In this document: positions 19,892-28,638 of the stretch, piece by piece
Layout of the letters: each line of letters starts with the position of its first letter
Numbering within the stretch: the first letter of the stretch is position 1
Assembly (NCBI RefSeq): GCF_026341125.1
Contig: NZ_JAPEOR010000001.1
Span: forward strand, 1,302,001 to 1,366,000
Reading direction: 5' to 3'
Source: Streptomyces sp. NBC_01142
GTDB lineage: Bacteria > Actinomycetota > Actinomycetes > Streptomycetales > Streptomycetaceae
Length of the DNA: 64,000 bases
Program-made: the position numbers and the translations under genes
Notes under the pieces: model-generated
Told to the model about the DNA's origin: nothing
The model's database searches: none
Seen by the model: only the letters and a program-made list of their open reading frames with translations

Positions 19892-20663
19892 CGTCCGCGG
19901 TCCTTCCGACGGATTCGGGTCGTACGACGGCATAGGCCTGGTTGCGGGCGGCGCGCAGTCCGCCGCCCTTTGCGTAGAGCAGTTCCGTGAGCGGCATCAG
20001 GTGGTGATAGCAGGACACGGAGCTGGGGACGTCGAGAATTCCCGGAGTATCGAGAAAGAAAGGGAGTTCCGCGGCGATGTAGGCGAGACAGGCGGACCGC
20101 TGCCGGGCGGTCATGGGCAGGCCGCCGGGCAGTCTCGCGCCCAGGAAGTGTTCCACCATCGCATCGCAGCTCTTGCGGAATTCCTCGTCGGTGGCGAGGA
20201 AGTGCTGCACGCGGCGGTGCAGGAGTTGGTACACCGGGTTGCCGGAGAATTCCGACAGCGCCCGCACGTGGACGGTGAGGCCGTGCGGTGCGGCCGCCTC
20301 GACCCCGGCCAGGATGCGCCGGCGCACGGCCTTGAGCTCCTTGGCCGCGCGCCGGGCGGCATGGTCGTCGGTGTGGCCGAGGGCCGCGAACATCTCGGCG
20401 ACGTGCAGATCGGCGTAGACGAAATCCACCGCGGTGAAGTGTGCGGCTGCCCAGCGGGTGAGTTCCGCGATGCGCCGGGCATTGAAATAGCTGTTCCCGG
20501 GGGAAACCCCGATCAGAACGTGGTCGCCCTCGTCCCAGGTGATGTGGCAATGGGGGCTGTAGGGCTGGAACGTGAATGTGGCGGTAGTGATCGTCACTGT
20601 GAGAACGCCCTCGCGTCGCTTGTCCCTGGGAGCCCTGCGCTCCTGGTGTGGCGACGACGCCAT
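19872..20663 (-). CDS. Cyclodipeptide synthase, Rv2275-like (predicted cyclo(Tyr-Tyr)-type)
   Basis: 263 aa from ATG 20663, preceded by GGAGA seven bases away; the open frame reaches 20795 but that part holds a palindrome. These enzymes take two aminoacyl-tRNAs and form a cyclic dipeptide. Nucleophile Ser54 in IGVSPGNSYF with Asn57 three residues on, Tyr195 and Glu199 (AYIAAELPFFLDTP), Tyr219-His220 (SCYHHLMPL): the full NYH-subfamily pocket. Spacings Ser-Tyr 141, Tyr-Glu 4, Tyr-Tyr 24 equal those I recall for Rv2275 (Ser88, Tyr229, Glu233, Tyr253). Other Rv2275-like blocks: VDFVYADLHVAE, LRA(A/S)RNQ. First gene of a two-gene operon with the P450; not part of the conserved core order, so accessory. 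Confidence 0.95.
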   Translation of the reverse strand: MASSPHQERRAPRDKRREGVLTVTITTATFTFQPYSPHCHITWDEGDHVLIGVSPGNSYFNARRIAELTRWAAAHFTAVDFVYADLHVAEMFAALGHTDDHAARRAAKELKAVRRRILAGVEAAAPHGLTVHVRALSEFSGNPVYQLLHRRVQHFLATDEEFRKSCDAMVEHFLGARLPGGLPMTARQRSACLAYIAAELPFFLDTPGILDVPSSVSCYHHLMPLTELLYAKGGGLRAARNQAYAVVRPESVGRTADDDRRAA

Positions 20664-20738
20664 GAAGTTATCTCCGGGCGGCGGAGAGTGACGAAGGGCC
20701 TCGAGTGATTTGGCGCGAACTCGGCCCAACGGGGCGGA

Positions 20739-20769
20739 AAATACCCTTCCGTAATACGGAAGGGTATTT
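20739..20769. promoter_or_regulatory. Perfect 14-bp inverted repeat in the leader of the cyclodipeptide synthase
   Basis: Arms aaatacccttccgt and acggaagggtattt separated by aat. It lies 75 bp upstream of the synthase ATG and 177 bp from the divergent EF-hand gene. Its AT-rich ends and near-odd symmetry suit a dimeric repressor operator; a hairpin in the transcript is the alternative. The regulator is not encoded adjacent. Confidence 0.7.
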
Positions 20770-20945
20770 GAAGCCTTTTCTGTCGCCCGGCTCACCGGCC
20801 TCCGGGGTCACCATCCTTCCGGGGCGCGCGACACCCCCGGCTCACCCGGCGACGAGCGGCGCCTCCGACAGCCCGCGCAGGTGCGGCGGCGACCGGGCCG
20901 TTAATCTGACTGCCGTCAGTAATGCACCAAGAAGGGGCGGAAGCA

Positions 20946-21161
20946 GTGGCGGACATCGAAGAGGCGCGCAGGGCGTTCGAGCGCTACGACCTGAACGGCG
21001 ACGGGCTGATCACCGCGGCCGAGTACAAGAGCGTGATGGCGCAGCTGGGCGACTTCAATGTCACCGAGACGGTCGCCGAAGCAGTGATCAAGACCAAGGA
21101 CGCCAACGGCGACGGTCAGCTGACCTTCGACGAGTTCTGGGCCTCGCTGAACAAGGCCTGA
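20946..21161 (+). CDS. Small EF-hand calcium-binding protein
   Basis: 71 aa from GTG 20946 (ATG 20922 would add eight residues). Two EF-hand loops: [12 protein letters not shown] (residues ~17-28) and [12 protein letters not shown] (~53-64), with Asp/Asn ligands and the -12 Glu. Mostly helical otherwise. Streptomyces encode several such calerythrin-like proteins, some tied to aerial growth and calcium binding; the target of this one is unknown. Divergent from the cyclodipeptide synthase, convergent with sdaA. Confidence 0.92.
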   Translation: MADIEEARRAFERYDLNGDGLITAAEYKSVMAQLGDFNVTETVAEAVIKTKDANGDGQLTFDEFWASLNKA

Positions 21162-21170
21162 TCCACCGAA

Positions 21171-21226
21171 GCGGCTCCGCGGCCCCCAGAACTCCCGTCA
21201 TTGGGCCGGGGGCCGCCAGGAGCCGA
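21171..21226. terminator. Terminator between EF-hand gene and sdaA
   Basis: Nested inverted repeats: cggctcc/ggagccg outside and gcggccccc/gggggccgc inside, 10 bp after the EF-hand stop. Can serve the convergent sdaA message too. Confidence 0.75.
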
Positions 21227-21302
21227 CCCTCACCGGCTCGGCAGGCGCCGGCGCCCGGCCCTCGCTGACACGGCAGAAGGAGACCGCGCCCGCGCGAGGT
21301 GC

Positions 21303-22685
21303 TCAGCACTCGATGATGTTCACCGCGAGGCCGCCGCGCGCGGTCTCCTTGTACTTCACCGACATGTCCGCGCCGGTCTCCTTCATGGTCTTGATGACCT
21401 TGTCGAGGGAGACCTTGTGGCTGCCGTCGCCGCGCATCGCCATCTTCGCGGCCGTGACGGCCTTGACCGCCGCCATGCCGTTGCGCTCGATGCAGGGGAT
21501 CTGGACCAGACCGCCGACCGGGTCGCAGGTCAGACCCAGGTTGTGCTCCATGCCGATCTCGGCGGCGTTCTCGACCTGCTCGGGGGTGCCGCCGAGTACC
21601 TCGGCGAGCGCGCCCGCCGCCATCGAGCAGGCGGAGCCGACCTCACCCTGGCAGCCGACCTCGGCGCCGGAGATCGAGGCGTTCTCCTTGAAGAGCATGC
21701 CGATCGCGCCGGCGGAGAGCATGAAGCGGACGATGCCCTCCTCGTCCGCACCGGGCACGAAGTTCATGTAGTAGTGCAGGACGGCCGGGATGATGCCCGC
21801 GGCACCGTTGGTGGGGGCGGTGACGACGCGGCCGCCGGCGGCGTTCTCCTCGTTCACGGCCATCGCGTACAGAGTGATCCACTCCATCGCGCGGGCCAGC
21901 GGGTCGCCCTCGGCGCGCAGCTGGCGGGCCGAGTTGGCCGCACGGCGGCGGACCTTGAGACCGCCGGGCAGGATGCCCTCGCGGGACATGCCGCGCGAGA
22001 CGCAGGCCTGCATGACCCGCCAGATCTCCAGCAGCCCCTCGCGGATCTCCTCCTCGGTGCGCCAGGCCTTCTCGTTCTCCAGCATCAGGGCGGAGATGGA
22101 CAGGCCGGTCTCCTGGGTGAGCCGCAGCAGCTCGTCGCCGGTGCGGAAGGGGTACTTCAGCACGGTGTCGTCGAGCTTGATCCGGTCCTCGCCGACGGCG
22201 TCCTCGTCGACGACGAAACCGCCGCCCACCGAGTAGTACGTCTTCTCCAGCAGCGGGGTGCCGGAGCCGTCGTACGCGAAGAGCGTCATGCCGTTCGCGT
22301 GGTAGGGCAGGGCACGGCGCCGGTGCAGGATCAGCTGGTTCGGCTCGTCGAAGTCGATCTCGTGAGCCGTCCCTATCTCCGCGCCCATCAGACGCAGCCG
22401 GCCGGTCTGCCGGATGCGCTCCACCTCGGCGTCCGCCGTCTCGACGTTGACCGTGCGGGGAGAGTGGCCCTCCAGACCGAGCAGTACGGCCTTGGGCGTC
22501 CCGTGACCGTGACCCGTCGCACCCAGTGAGCCGAAGAGCTCGGCGCGGACCGAGGCCGTCTGGGCGAGCAGTCCGTCCTTCTTGAGGCGGCCGGCGAAAA
22601 TGCGGGCCGCCCGCATCGGGCCGACCGTATGCGAGGACGACGGGCCGATGCCGATGGAGAAGAGATCGAAGACGGAGATGGCCAC
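21303..22685 (-). CDS. sdaA: L-serine ammonia-lyase (iron-sulfur type)
   Basis: 460 aa from GTG 22685 with GGGAG about nine bases upstream. Single-chain enzyme: beta domain at the N-terminus ([30 protein letters not shown]) and alpha domain at the C-terminus ([48 protein letters not shown]) with cysteines for the 4Fe-4S cluster. Converts L-serine to pyruvate and ammonia in the cytoplasm. It lies next to the glycine cleavage/glyA operon in the same orientation, but a terminator and 225 bp separate them. The leader has two 12-bp direct repeats. Serine formed from glycine by GlyA can be drained here. Confidence 0.96.
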   Translation of the reverse strand: MAISVFDLFSIGIGPSSSHTVGPMRAARIFAGRLKKDGLLAQTASVRAELFGSLGATGHGHGTPKAVLLGLEGHSPRTVNVETADAEVERIRQTGRLRLMGAEIGTAHEIDFDEPNQLILHRRRALPYHANGMTLFAYDGSGTPLLEKTYYSVGGGFVVDEDAVGEDRIKLDDTVLKYPFRTGDELLRLTQETGLSISALMLENEKAWRTEEEIREGLLEIWRVMQACVSRGMSREGILPGGLKVRRRAANSARQLRAEGDPLARAMEWITLYAMAVNEENAAGGRVVTAPTNGAAGIIPAVLHYYMNFVPGADEEGIVRFMLSAGAIGMLFKENASISGAEVGCQGEVGSACSMAAGALAEVLGGTPEQVENAAEIGMEHNLGLTCDPVGGLVQIPCIERNGMAAVKAVTAAKMAMRGDGSHKVSLDKVIKTMKETGADMSVKYKETARGGLAVNIIEC

Positions 22686-22718
22686 GGTGACGGACTCCCT
22701 TGTCTGCTCGTGGTGGGC

Positions 22719-22750
22719 GGTGCGGTAAGGAGAGCTTTGGTGCGGTAAGG
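22719..22750 (-). promoter_or_regulatory. 12-bp direct repeat pair upstream of sdaA
   Basis: ggtgcggtaagg occurs at 22719-22730 and 22739-22750, a 20-bp period (two helical turns), 34-65 bp upstream of the sdaA start. A 12-bp palindrome actcgatcgagt sits further up (22774-22785). The arrangement suggests a tandem activator or repressor site; no regulator identified. Confidence 0.5.
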
Positions 22751-22854
22751 CGTATTTGTAGAAGACGAGCGTAACTCGATCGAGTGACAAGACCGGCTCG
22801 GAGGGGTGTCGGGCGAGACTCGACTCACAGCCTGGGCGGCAGAACGGCACGGGA

Positions 22855-22889
22855 CGGGCCCGCACCCCTTGTGGCGGGGTACGGGCCCG
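22855..22889 (-). terminator. Terminator at the end of the gcvT-gcvH-glyA operon
   Basis: Stem cgggcccg-N2-cccc paired with gggg-N2-cgggcccg, with a seven-base loop, starting 22 bp beyond the glyA stop. It separates glyA from sdaA. Confidence 0.8.
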
Positions 22890-22910
22890 GGCCCTGCGAC
22901 GCCCGTTCGC

Positions 22911-24170
22911 TCAGAGCGACGGGTACAGCGGGTGCTTCGCGGCGAGCGCCGAGACGCGCGCCTTCAGTGCCTCGGTGTCGTACGTCGGCTTCAGTGCCTC
23001 GGCGATGACGTCCGCGACCTCGCGGAAGTCCTCCTCCTCGAAGCCGCGGGTGGCCAGCGCCGGGGTGCCGATCCGCAGACCCGAGGTGACCATCGGCGGC
23101 CGCGGGTCGTTCGGGATGGCGTTGCGGTTGACCGTGATGCCGACCTCGTGGAGGCGGTCCTCGGCCTGCTGGCCGTCCAGCTCGGAGTTGCGCAGGTCGA
23201 CGAGGACCAGGTGGACGTCCGTGCCGCCGGAGAGGACGGAGACGCCGTGCTCGGTCACGTCGGCCTGGACGAGGCGCTCGGCGAGGATGCGGGCACCGTC
23301 CAGCGTGCGCTGCTGGCGCTCCTTGAATTCCTCGGAGGCCGCGATCTTGAAGGAGACCGCCTTCGCCGCGATGACGTGCTCCAGCGGACCGCCCTGCTGA
23401 CCGGGGAAGACCGCGGAGTTGATCTTCTTGGCGAGCTCCTGCGTCGACAGGATCACACCGCCGCGCGGACCGCCGAGGGTCTTGTGCGTGGTGGTGGTGA
23501 CGACATGGGCGTGCGGCACCGGGTTGGGGTGCAGACCGGCGGCGACGAGACCCGCGAAGTGGGCCATGTCGACCATCAGGTACGCGCCGACCTCGTCCGC
23601 GATCCGGCGGAAGGCGGCGAAGTCCAGCTGACGCGGGTACGCCGACCAGCCGGCCACGATCAGCTTCGGGCGGGACTCCTTGGCGAGGCGCTCGACCTCG
23701 GCCATGTCGACCTGACCGGTCTCGAGGTCCACGTGGTACGCGACCACGTTGTAGAGCTTGCCGGAGAAGTTGATCTTCATGCCGTGGGTCAGGTGCCCGC
23801 CGTGGGCGAGGTTGAGACCCATGATCGTGTCGCCCGGCTTGAGCAGCGCGAACATCGCGGCCGCGTTCGCCTGGGCGCCCGAGTGGGGCTGGACGTTGGC
23901 GTGCTCGGCGCCGAACAGCGCCTTGATGCGGTCGATGGCGATCTGCTCGACGACATCGACGTGCTCGCAGCCGCCGTAGTAGCGGCGGCCCGGGTAGCCC
24001 TCGGCGTACTTGTTGGTGAGGACGGAGCCCTGGGCCTCCATGACCGCGACCGGAGCGAAGTTCTCCGAGGCGATCATCTCGAGGGTGGACTGCTGACGGT
24101 GGAGCTCGGCGTCGACAGCAGCGGCGACATCCGGGTCCAGCTCGTGGAGCGGGGTGTTGAGAAGCGACAT
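22911..24170 (-). CDS. glyA: Serine hydroxymethyltransferase
   Basis: 419 aa, normal length. Start [15 protein letters not shown]. Fold-type I PLP enzyme: ENFAP near the start, [16 protein letters not shown], and the PLP lysine in [16 protein letters not shown]. Interconverts serine and glycine with tetrahydrofolate, supplying one-carbon units in the cytoplasm. Third gene of gcvT-gcvH-glyA, 25 bp after gcvH, so under the glycine riboswitch upstream of gcvT. The pairing lets excess glycine be split by the cleavage system and condensed into serine. Confidence 0.97.
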   Translation of the reverse strand: MSLLNTPLHELDPDVAAAVDAELHRQQSTLEMIASENFAPVAVMEAQGSVLTNKYAEGYPGRRYYGGCEHVDVVEQIAIDRIKALFGAEHANVQPHSGAQANAAAMFALLKPGDTIMGLNLAHGGHLTHGMKINFSGKLYNVVAYHVDLETGQVDMAEVERLAKESRPKLIVAGWSAYPRQLDFAAFRRIADEVGAYLMVDMAHFAGLVAAGLHPNPVPHAHVVTTTTHKTLGGPRGGVILSTQELAKKINSAVFPGQQGGPLEHVIAAKAVSFKIAASEEFKERQQRTLDGARILAERLVQADVTEHGVSVLSGGTDVHLVLVDLRNSELDGQQAEDRLHEVGITVNRNAIPNDPRPPMVTSGLRIGTPALATRGFEEEDFREVADVIAEALKPTYDTEALKARVSALAAKHPLYPSL

Positions 24171-24195
24171 CTCGATCCCTGTCGTGGTCGTGGGC

Positions 24196-24573
24196 TCAGT
24201 TACCGGAGAACTCGGAGTACTCGTCCGCGGAGAGCAGATCCTTCGGCTCCCCGCTGACGCGCACCTTGAAGAGCCAGCCGCCCTCGAAGGGGGCGGAGTT
24301 CACCAGCGACGGGTCGTTGACGACGTCCTCGTTGGCTTCGGTGATCTCACCGCTGACCGGGGAGTACAGATCGCTGACCGACTTGGTCGACTCCAGCTCA
24401 CCGCAGGTCTCGCCCGCGGTCACCGTGTCGCCGACCACCGGGAGCTGGACGTACACGACATCGCCGAGCGCGTTGGCCGCGTGCTCGGTGATACCGACCG
24501 TCGACACGCCGTCCTCGGCGGCCGACAGCCACTCGTGCTCCTTGCTGTAGCGCAGCTGCTGGGGGTTGCTCAT
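24196..24573 (-). CDS. gcvH: Glycine cleavage system H protein
   Basis: 125 aa from ATG 24573; the frame is open to 24618 but the usual start is [16 protein letters not shown]. Lipoyl domain with the modified lysine in [15 protein letters not shown] and the downstream VNDDP-like block VVNDPSLVN. Carries the aminomethyl group between P, T and L proteins. Sits between gcvT and glyA. The P protein (gcvP) is not in this window. Confidence 0.97.
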   Translation of the reverse strand: MSNPQQLRYSKEHEWLSAAEDGVSTVGITEHAANALGDVVYVQLPVVGDTVTAGETCGELESTKSVSDLYSPVSGEITEANEDVVNDPSLVNSAPFEGGWLFKVRVSGEPKDLLSADEYSEFSGN

Positions 24574-24634
24574 GAGCTGAATTCTCCTGTACGCGGGGGA
24601 GTGCTGGGAAACGGGCAAGGGAGAGTACTGAAGG

Positions 24635-25759
24635 TCACTTCTGGCGCTTGTAGAACGGCAGCGCGACGACCTCGTACGGCTCGTGGGCGCCGCGGATGTC
24701 GACGCCGACGCCCTCGCTGCCCGGCGCGGCGTGCGCCGCGTCCACGTATGCGATGGCGATCGGCTTGCCCAGCGTGGGCGACGGCGCGCCCGAGGTGACC
24801 TCGCCGACGACCTGGCCGCCGGCGACGACCTGGTAGCCGGCGCGGGGAACGCGGCGCCCCTCGGCGATCAGGCCGACGAGCTTGCGCGGCGGGCTGGACT
24901 CGGCGCGCTCGGCGGCGGCCGTCAGAGCCGTACGCCCGACGAAGTCGCCTTCCTTCTCGAACTTGACGACCCGGCCGAGACCGGCGTCGAAGGGCGTCAG
25001 CGCGGTCGTCAGCTCATGCCCGTACAGCGGCATGCCCGCCTCCAGGCGCAGCGTGTCGCGGCAGGAGAGGCCGCAGGGGATCAGACCGGCCGGGGCGCCG
25101 GCCTCGGTCAGCGCCACCCAGAGCTTCTCGGCGTGCTGCGGCTCGACGAAGAGTTCGAAGCCGTCCTCGCCGGTGTAGCCCGTACGGGCGATCAGCGCGG
25201 GAACTCCGGCCACCGTGCCGGGCAGACCCGCGTAGTACTTCAGCCCGTCGAGGTCGGCGTCGGTCAGCGACTTCAGGATGCCGGGGGACTCGGGGCCCTG
25301 GACGGCGATCAGCGCGTACGCGTCACGGTCGTCGCGGACCTCGGCGTCGAAACCGGCCGCCCGCTCCGTGAGGGCGTCGAGCACCACCTGGGCGTTGCCC
25401 GCGTTGGCGACGACGAGGTATTCGGGGGTCTCGCTCCCGCCGAGGCGGTAGACGATCAGGTCGTCGAGGATTCCGCCGTCCGGGCGGCAGATCATGGTGT
25501 AGCGGGCGCGGCCGACGGCGACGCCGCCGATGTTGCCGACCAGCGCGTAGTCGAGCAGCGCGGCGGCCTGCGGTCCGGTGACGGTGATCTCACCCATGTG
25601 GGAGAGGTCGAAAAGACCGGCCTTGGTACGGACGGCGTTGTGCTCGTCGCGCTCGCTGCCGTACCGCAGCGGCATGTCCCAGCCCGCGAAGTCGGTCATG
25701 GTCGCGCCCAGCGAACGGTGCACGGCATCGAGGGCGGTCAGACGGGGGGCGTTGCTCAT
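24635..25759 (-). CDS. gcvT: Glycine cleavage system T protein (aminomethyltransferase)
   Basis: 374 aa from ATG 25759 ([18 protein letters not shown]). Conserved [59 protein letters not shown] and the C-terminal [17 protein letters not shown]. Moves the methylene from the H-protein lipoyl arm to tetrahydrofolate, releasing ammonia. First gene of the operon. The leader holds a tandem glycine riboswitch ending about 40 bp before the start. Confidence 0.97.
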   Translation of the reverse strand: MSNAPRLTALDAVHRSLGATMTDFAGWDMPLRYGSERDEHNAVRTKAGLFDLSHMGEITVTGPQAAALLDYALVGNIGGVAVGRARYTMICRPDGGILDDLIVYRLGGSETPEYLVVANAGNAQVVLDALTERAAGFDAEVRDDRDAYALIAVQGPESPGILKSLTDADLDGLKYYAGLPGTVAGVPALIARTGYTGEDGFELFVEPQHAEKLWVALTEAGAPAGLIPCGLSCRDTLRLEAGMPLYGHELTTALTPFDAGLGRVVKFEKEGDFVGRTALTAAAERAESSPPRKLVGLIAEGRRVPRAGYQVVAGGQVVGEVTSGAPSPTLGKPIAIAYVDAAHAAPGSEGVGVDIRGAHEPYEVVALPFYKRQK

Positions 25760-25800
25760 AGATGTGACTCCCAGGGCAATGGCCGGCGAGGACAATCCTC

Positions 25801-25996
25801 CCCATCTGTCATCGGAACCTGAGAGGTTCGCCGCGACCACACGTCATGATGGTCGTGACTTGCACCTTGGGTGGAGCCACTCGACAGCGGCTCGCTTTTC
25901 AGATCTGCCTCATCACACGCGGTACGGGGCCTGAGAGATTCAAGGGAGGGACTTGCTCCTTCGGCGCCCGGCGCACACAGTGGCCAGGACTCTCCC
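25801..25996 (-). ncRNA. Tandem glycine riboswitch upstream of gcvT
   Basis: On the minus strand, two aptamers of the gcvT class follow each other. The first begins GGGAGAGUCC (25996-25987), has GGAGCAA and ends in GAAUCUCUCAGGC. The second has AAGGUGCAA and ends in GAACCUCUCAGGUU. The two CUCUCAGG motifs are 112 bp apart, joined by a linker with CAGAUCUGAAAAGCGAG. Tandem glycine aptamers normally turn on gcv operons when glycine is in excess. A GGGGAGGAUUGUCCUCG hairpin just downstream may be part of the expression platform. Confidence 0.95.
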
Positions 25997-26167
25997 GCGT
26001 GGATTCAAGCGGCCGGTATGCAGTTGGCGCGCACATCATTGCACGCATCGTGGGGGAGTGGGGTGTCCGGCCCACGGTCGAGCCTCAGCCGCAAAACGGT
26101 TGTGCTGTATTACCGTTTCTTTACACTTCATGGGCAAGGGTGGGATGACCCGACATGGGGGAGGCTG

Positions 26168-26818
26168 ATGACGTTGCAGCGGCCCGAGGCTTACGCAACG
26201 ACCGCGGGGGTGCCCGCCCGGCGGCTGTTCGGGGCGCCCGCGCCCGTCCTGCGCGACCTGAGGGACCGGTCCGGGCGCAGCCCGCGCAGCCTGGACTTCG
26301 CCGCGGGTGACGTGGTGGTCGTCTCCGGCCTGCCCGGCAGCGGGAAGTCCACCCTGATCCGGCGGGCGGCCAGCAGCCGGGGAATCGACTCGCAGGACAC
26401 CCGGGACCGGTGGGGCGCGCGGATGCCGCGGCTGCTGCCGTACGCCGTCTACCGCCCGCTCGTACGGATCGCGCACTACGCCGGACTGCGACGCGTACTG
26501 CGCTCGGGCGAGAGCGTCGTCGTGCACGACTGCGGCACCCAGGCGTGGGTACGGCGGTGGCTGGCCCGTGAGGTCCGCCGCCGCGGGAGCGGCCTTCACC
26601 TGGTGCTGCTCGATGTCACCCCCGCCGTCGCCCGTGAGGGCCAGCGCGAGCGCGGCCGCGGAGTCTCCGGCTACGCCTTCGCCCGGCACCGCCGCGCGGT
26701 GGGCCGCCTGATCGCCGACGCGGAGTCCGGCAGCCTGCCCAAGGGCTGCGCCTCGGCAGTCCTCCTCGACCGCGACGCGGCGGGCACGCTGACCCGGATC
26801 GGCTTCGAGGGCCCGTAG
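26168..26818 (+). CDS. AAA/zeta-toxin-like P-loop ATP-binding protein
   Basis: 216 aa from ATG 26168, with GGGGGAGG just upstream (short spacing). Walker A SGLPGSGKST (53-62, Lys60). Later DTRDRW, HDCGTQAWVRRWL, and LHLVLLDVTPAVAREGQRERGR with an Arg-rich lid, as in small kinases of the adenylylsulfate kinase/zeta-toxin type. Likely a small-molecule or nucleotide phosphotransferase, cytoplasmic; the substrate cannot be read from the sequence. Divergent from the riboswitch-controlled gcvT operon, and single. Confidence 0.8.
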   Translation: MTLQRPEAYATTAGVPARRLFGAPAPVLRDLRDRSGRSPRSLDFAAGDVVVVSGLPGSGKSTLIRRAASSRGIDSQDTRDRWGARMPRLLPYAVYRPLVRIAHYAGLRRVLRSGESVVVHDCGTQAWVRRWLAREVRRRGSGLHLVLLDVTPAVAREGQRERGRGVSGYAFARHRRAVGRLIADAESGSLPKGCASAVLLDRDAAGTLTRIGFEGP

Positions 26819-26935
26819 GGGCCGCGTCCGGCGTGCCGCCCGCAGCTTGGGGGCCGTCCCGCTCTCGGTGCGGCTCCACGGCGGCGTTAGGGTCGGAGCG
26901 CGAGACCGTGGGAAGCAGGGGGAGAAGGACAGCAC

Positions 26936-27706
26936 ATGGAGACACCGGAGCACGCCCATCCGTATCCGCACGGCGGCTGGCCGGGGAACGAGCTCGAAGA
27001 GGTGCTCGGCGCCTCGCTCGGCAACCCCTCGGCCGGCGGGCGGCTGGTCGAGGTGCTCGGGCGCAGTCATGTCTGGGTGCCACTGCCCAACGGCGGCGGG
27101 CCCGACAGCCCCGCCCTCGATCTGCCCACGATGGAGATCGACGGGGCTCCCTACGTACCGGTCTACAGCTCCGAGCAGCAGTTCCTGCAGTGCGTCGGCA
27201 GCCATATGTCCTTCACCGTCGCCCCCGCCCGCGAGTTCGCCCGCGGACTGCCCCCGCAGCTCGGCATCGCCGTCAATCCGGGCGGCACCGTCGGCACCCC
27301 GCTGCCCCCGCCCGCCGTCGCCGAACTGTGCCGGGTGGGGCGCACGCTCCTCGACGGACCCGCGAGCGGCGGCAGGGTGCGGCTCTTCGAGCCCGACTGG
27401 CAGGAGGAACCCGTCGACTTCCTCGCCGCCGCGGCAGGCGAGTTCGAGGCCTGTGGCGTCGTACTGACCGCACGCCGCGCGCTCGCCTCCATCGAGGGCG
27501 ACTCGCCGACCCTCTTCATCGGCGTCCAGCTCTCCTCCTGGGAGGGCGCCGACCGCAACGCCCCGATGGACGCGCTGGGTCGCGCACTGGGCCGGGCGCA
27601 GGTCGGCTGGCCGGTCAGCCTCGTTCTGCTGGACGTGACACAGGACCCCGTCGGCGCATGGATGCTGGAGCGGGTCCGGCCCTTCTATCAACGACAGCAC
27701 GTGTAG
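26936..27706 (+). CDS. SseB-domain protein 1 (enhanced serine sensitivity family)
   Basis: 256 aa, ATG 26936 with GGAGAAGGA upstream. Shows the SseB N-terminal domain pattern: LEEVLGASLGNPSAGGRLVEVL, VWVPLPNGG, PVYSSEQQFLQCV, FARGLPPQLGIAVNPGG. The C-terminal part (about 150-255) resembles the SseB C-terminal domain, ending in RVRPFYQR. The family is named after an E. coli gene linked to serine sensitivity; the molecular function is unknown. Followed 113 bp later by a second SseB-type gene, and the serine/glycine enzymes lie just upstream on the other strand. Confidence 0.85.
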   Translation: METPEHAHPYPHGGWPGNELEEVLGASLGNPSAGGRLVEVLGRSHVWVPLPNGGGPDSPALDLPTMEIDGAPYVPVYSSEQQFLQCVGSHMSFTVAPAREFARGLPPQLGIAVNPGGTVGTPLPPPAVAELCRVGRTLLDGPASGGRVRLFEPDWQEEPVDFLAAAAGEFEACGVVLTARRALASIEGDSPTLFIGVQLSSWEGADRNAPMDALGRALGRAQVGWPVSLVLLDVTQDPVGAWMLERVRPFYQRQHV

Positions 27707-27819
27707 TCGTCAAGTCGGTGTCAGCTCTGCCGATTAAGCTGGTTTCATGGCTTTACCGCCGCACCGTGTGCCCGGTGGGGGCACCTCCCACGCCGCAGGC
27801 TGTGGGGAGGTCGTGCTGA

Positions 27820-28638
27820 ATGGTCGATCGAAGAGGGGCGGAACCCAGGGTGAGTGCGTCAGGCACCGCGGCGGCCGGGCAGGTCGAGCACATGCTGCGC
27901 CAGGTGACTCCCGGACGCTATGACGCGTACGAGGCGCTGCTGCACGCGATCGCCGACCCGTCGAGCGGCCAGATCTGGATGCTCCTGTGGCACGGCCAGG
28001 CCGGCTCGCCCGACGCCCAGTACGGGAACATGGAGGTCGACGGCGTCGGTTACGCCCCCTGTGTGACCTCCGCCCAGGAACTCGCCGTCTCCGGCTGGAC
28101 CCGCGCGCACGAAGTGGTCACCGGCCCGGACATCGCCCGCGCCCTGTACCCGGACCGCTGGGGAATCTGGCTCAACCCGCACGCCCCGGGCGGCGGCGTC
28201 GGCATTCCCTGGCTGGACCTGCGCCGTATCGCCACCGGCCTCGACCGGATGCCCGCGGGCCCCCTGCGGCTGTCCGAACCGGCCATCGAGATTCCGCACT
28301 TCTACGCCCTGCTCTCGCAGAACGCCCACCGCACGCCCGCGGTCCGCTCCCTGCGCCGCGCCTGGGTGCAGCCTGTGCTCGGTGCTCCCTATCTCGCCAT
28401 CGGGCTCGATCTGTACGACACCAGCAGGCAGTCCGTGGAGGCGGTGCGCGCGATGATGCAGCAGTCGATCGCCGCCGTCCCGGACGGGCTGCCGGTCTCC
28501 ACCGTCGCCATGTCCGACGACTACGACCCGGTGTCGATGTGGCTGCGGACCAATGCCCGGCCCTTCTACGACCGTGACGCCCACGGCGGCGCTCCCGCGG
28601 CCGGCGGCTACGGCTACCCGCCGCCCCACGGCCGCTGA
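27820..28638 (+). CDS. SseB-domain protein 2
   Basis: 272 aa from ATG 27820, favoured by a perfect GGAGGT eight bases upstream; GTG 27850 (VSASGTAAAG) is the other option. Repeats the SseB layout: YDAYEALLHAIADPSSGQIW, MEVDGVGYAPCVTSAQEL, ARALYPDRWGIWLNPHAPGG, and a C-terminal domain with LRRAWVQPVLG and WLRTNARPFYDRD. The same ending motif as protein 1 (R.RPFY) marks the two as diverged paralogues. Cytoplasmic, function unknown. A weak hairpin (ggggag/ctcccc, 28641-28660) follows. Confidence 0.85.
   Translation: MVDRRGAEPRVSASGTAAAGQVEHMLRQVTPGRYDAYEALLHAIADPSSGQIWMLLWHGQAGSPDAQYGNMEVDGVGYAPCVTSAQELAVSGWTRAHEVVTGPDIARALYPDRWGIWLNPHAPGGGVGIPWLDLRRIATGLDRMPAGPLRLSEPAIEIPHFYALLSQNAHRTPAVRSLRRAWVQPVLGAPYLAIGLDLYDTSRQSVEAVRAMMQQSIAAVPDGLPVSTVAMSDDYDPVSMWLRTNARPFYDRDAHGGAPAAGGYGYPPPHGR

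Noticed and set aside
19892..19933. Longer P450 start at ATG 19933
   Set aside because: Adds 14 residues inside the cyclodipeptide synthase and lacks a good ribosome site; ATG 19891 gives the CYP121 length. Not fully excluded.
20664..20795. Longer cyclodipeptide synthase start at 20795
   Set aside because: Would translate the palindrome; ATG 20663 has a good GGAGA.
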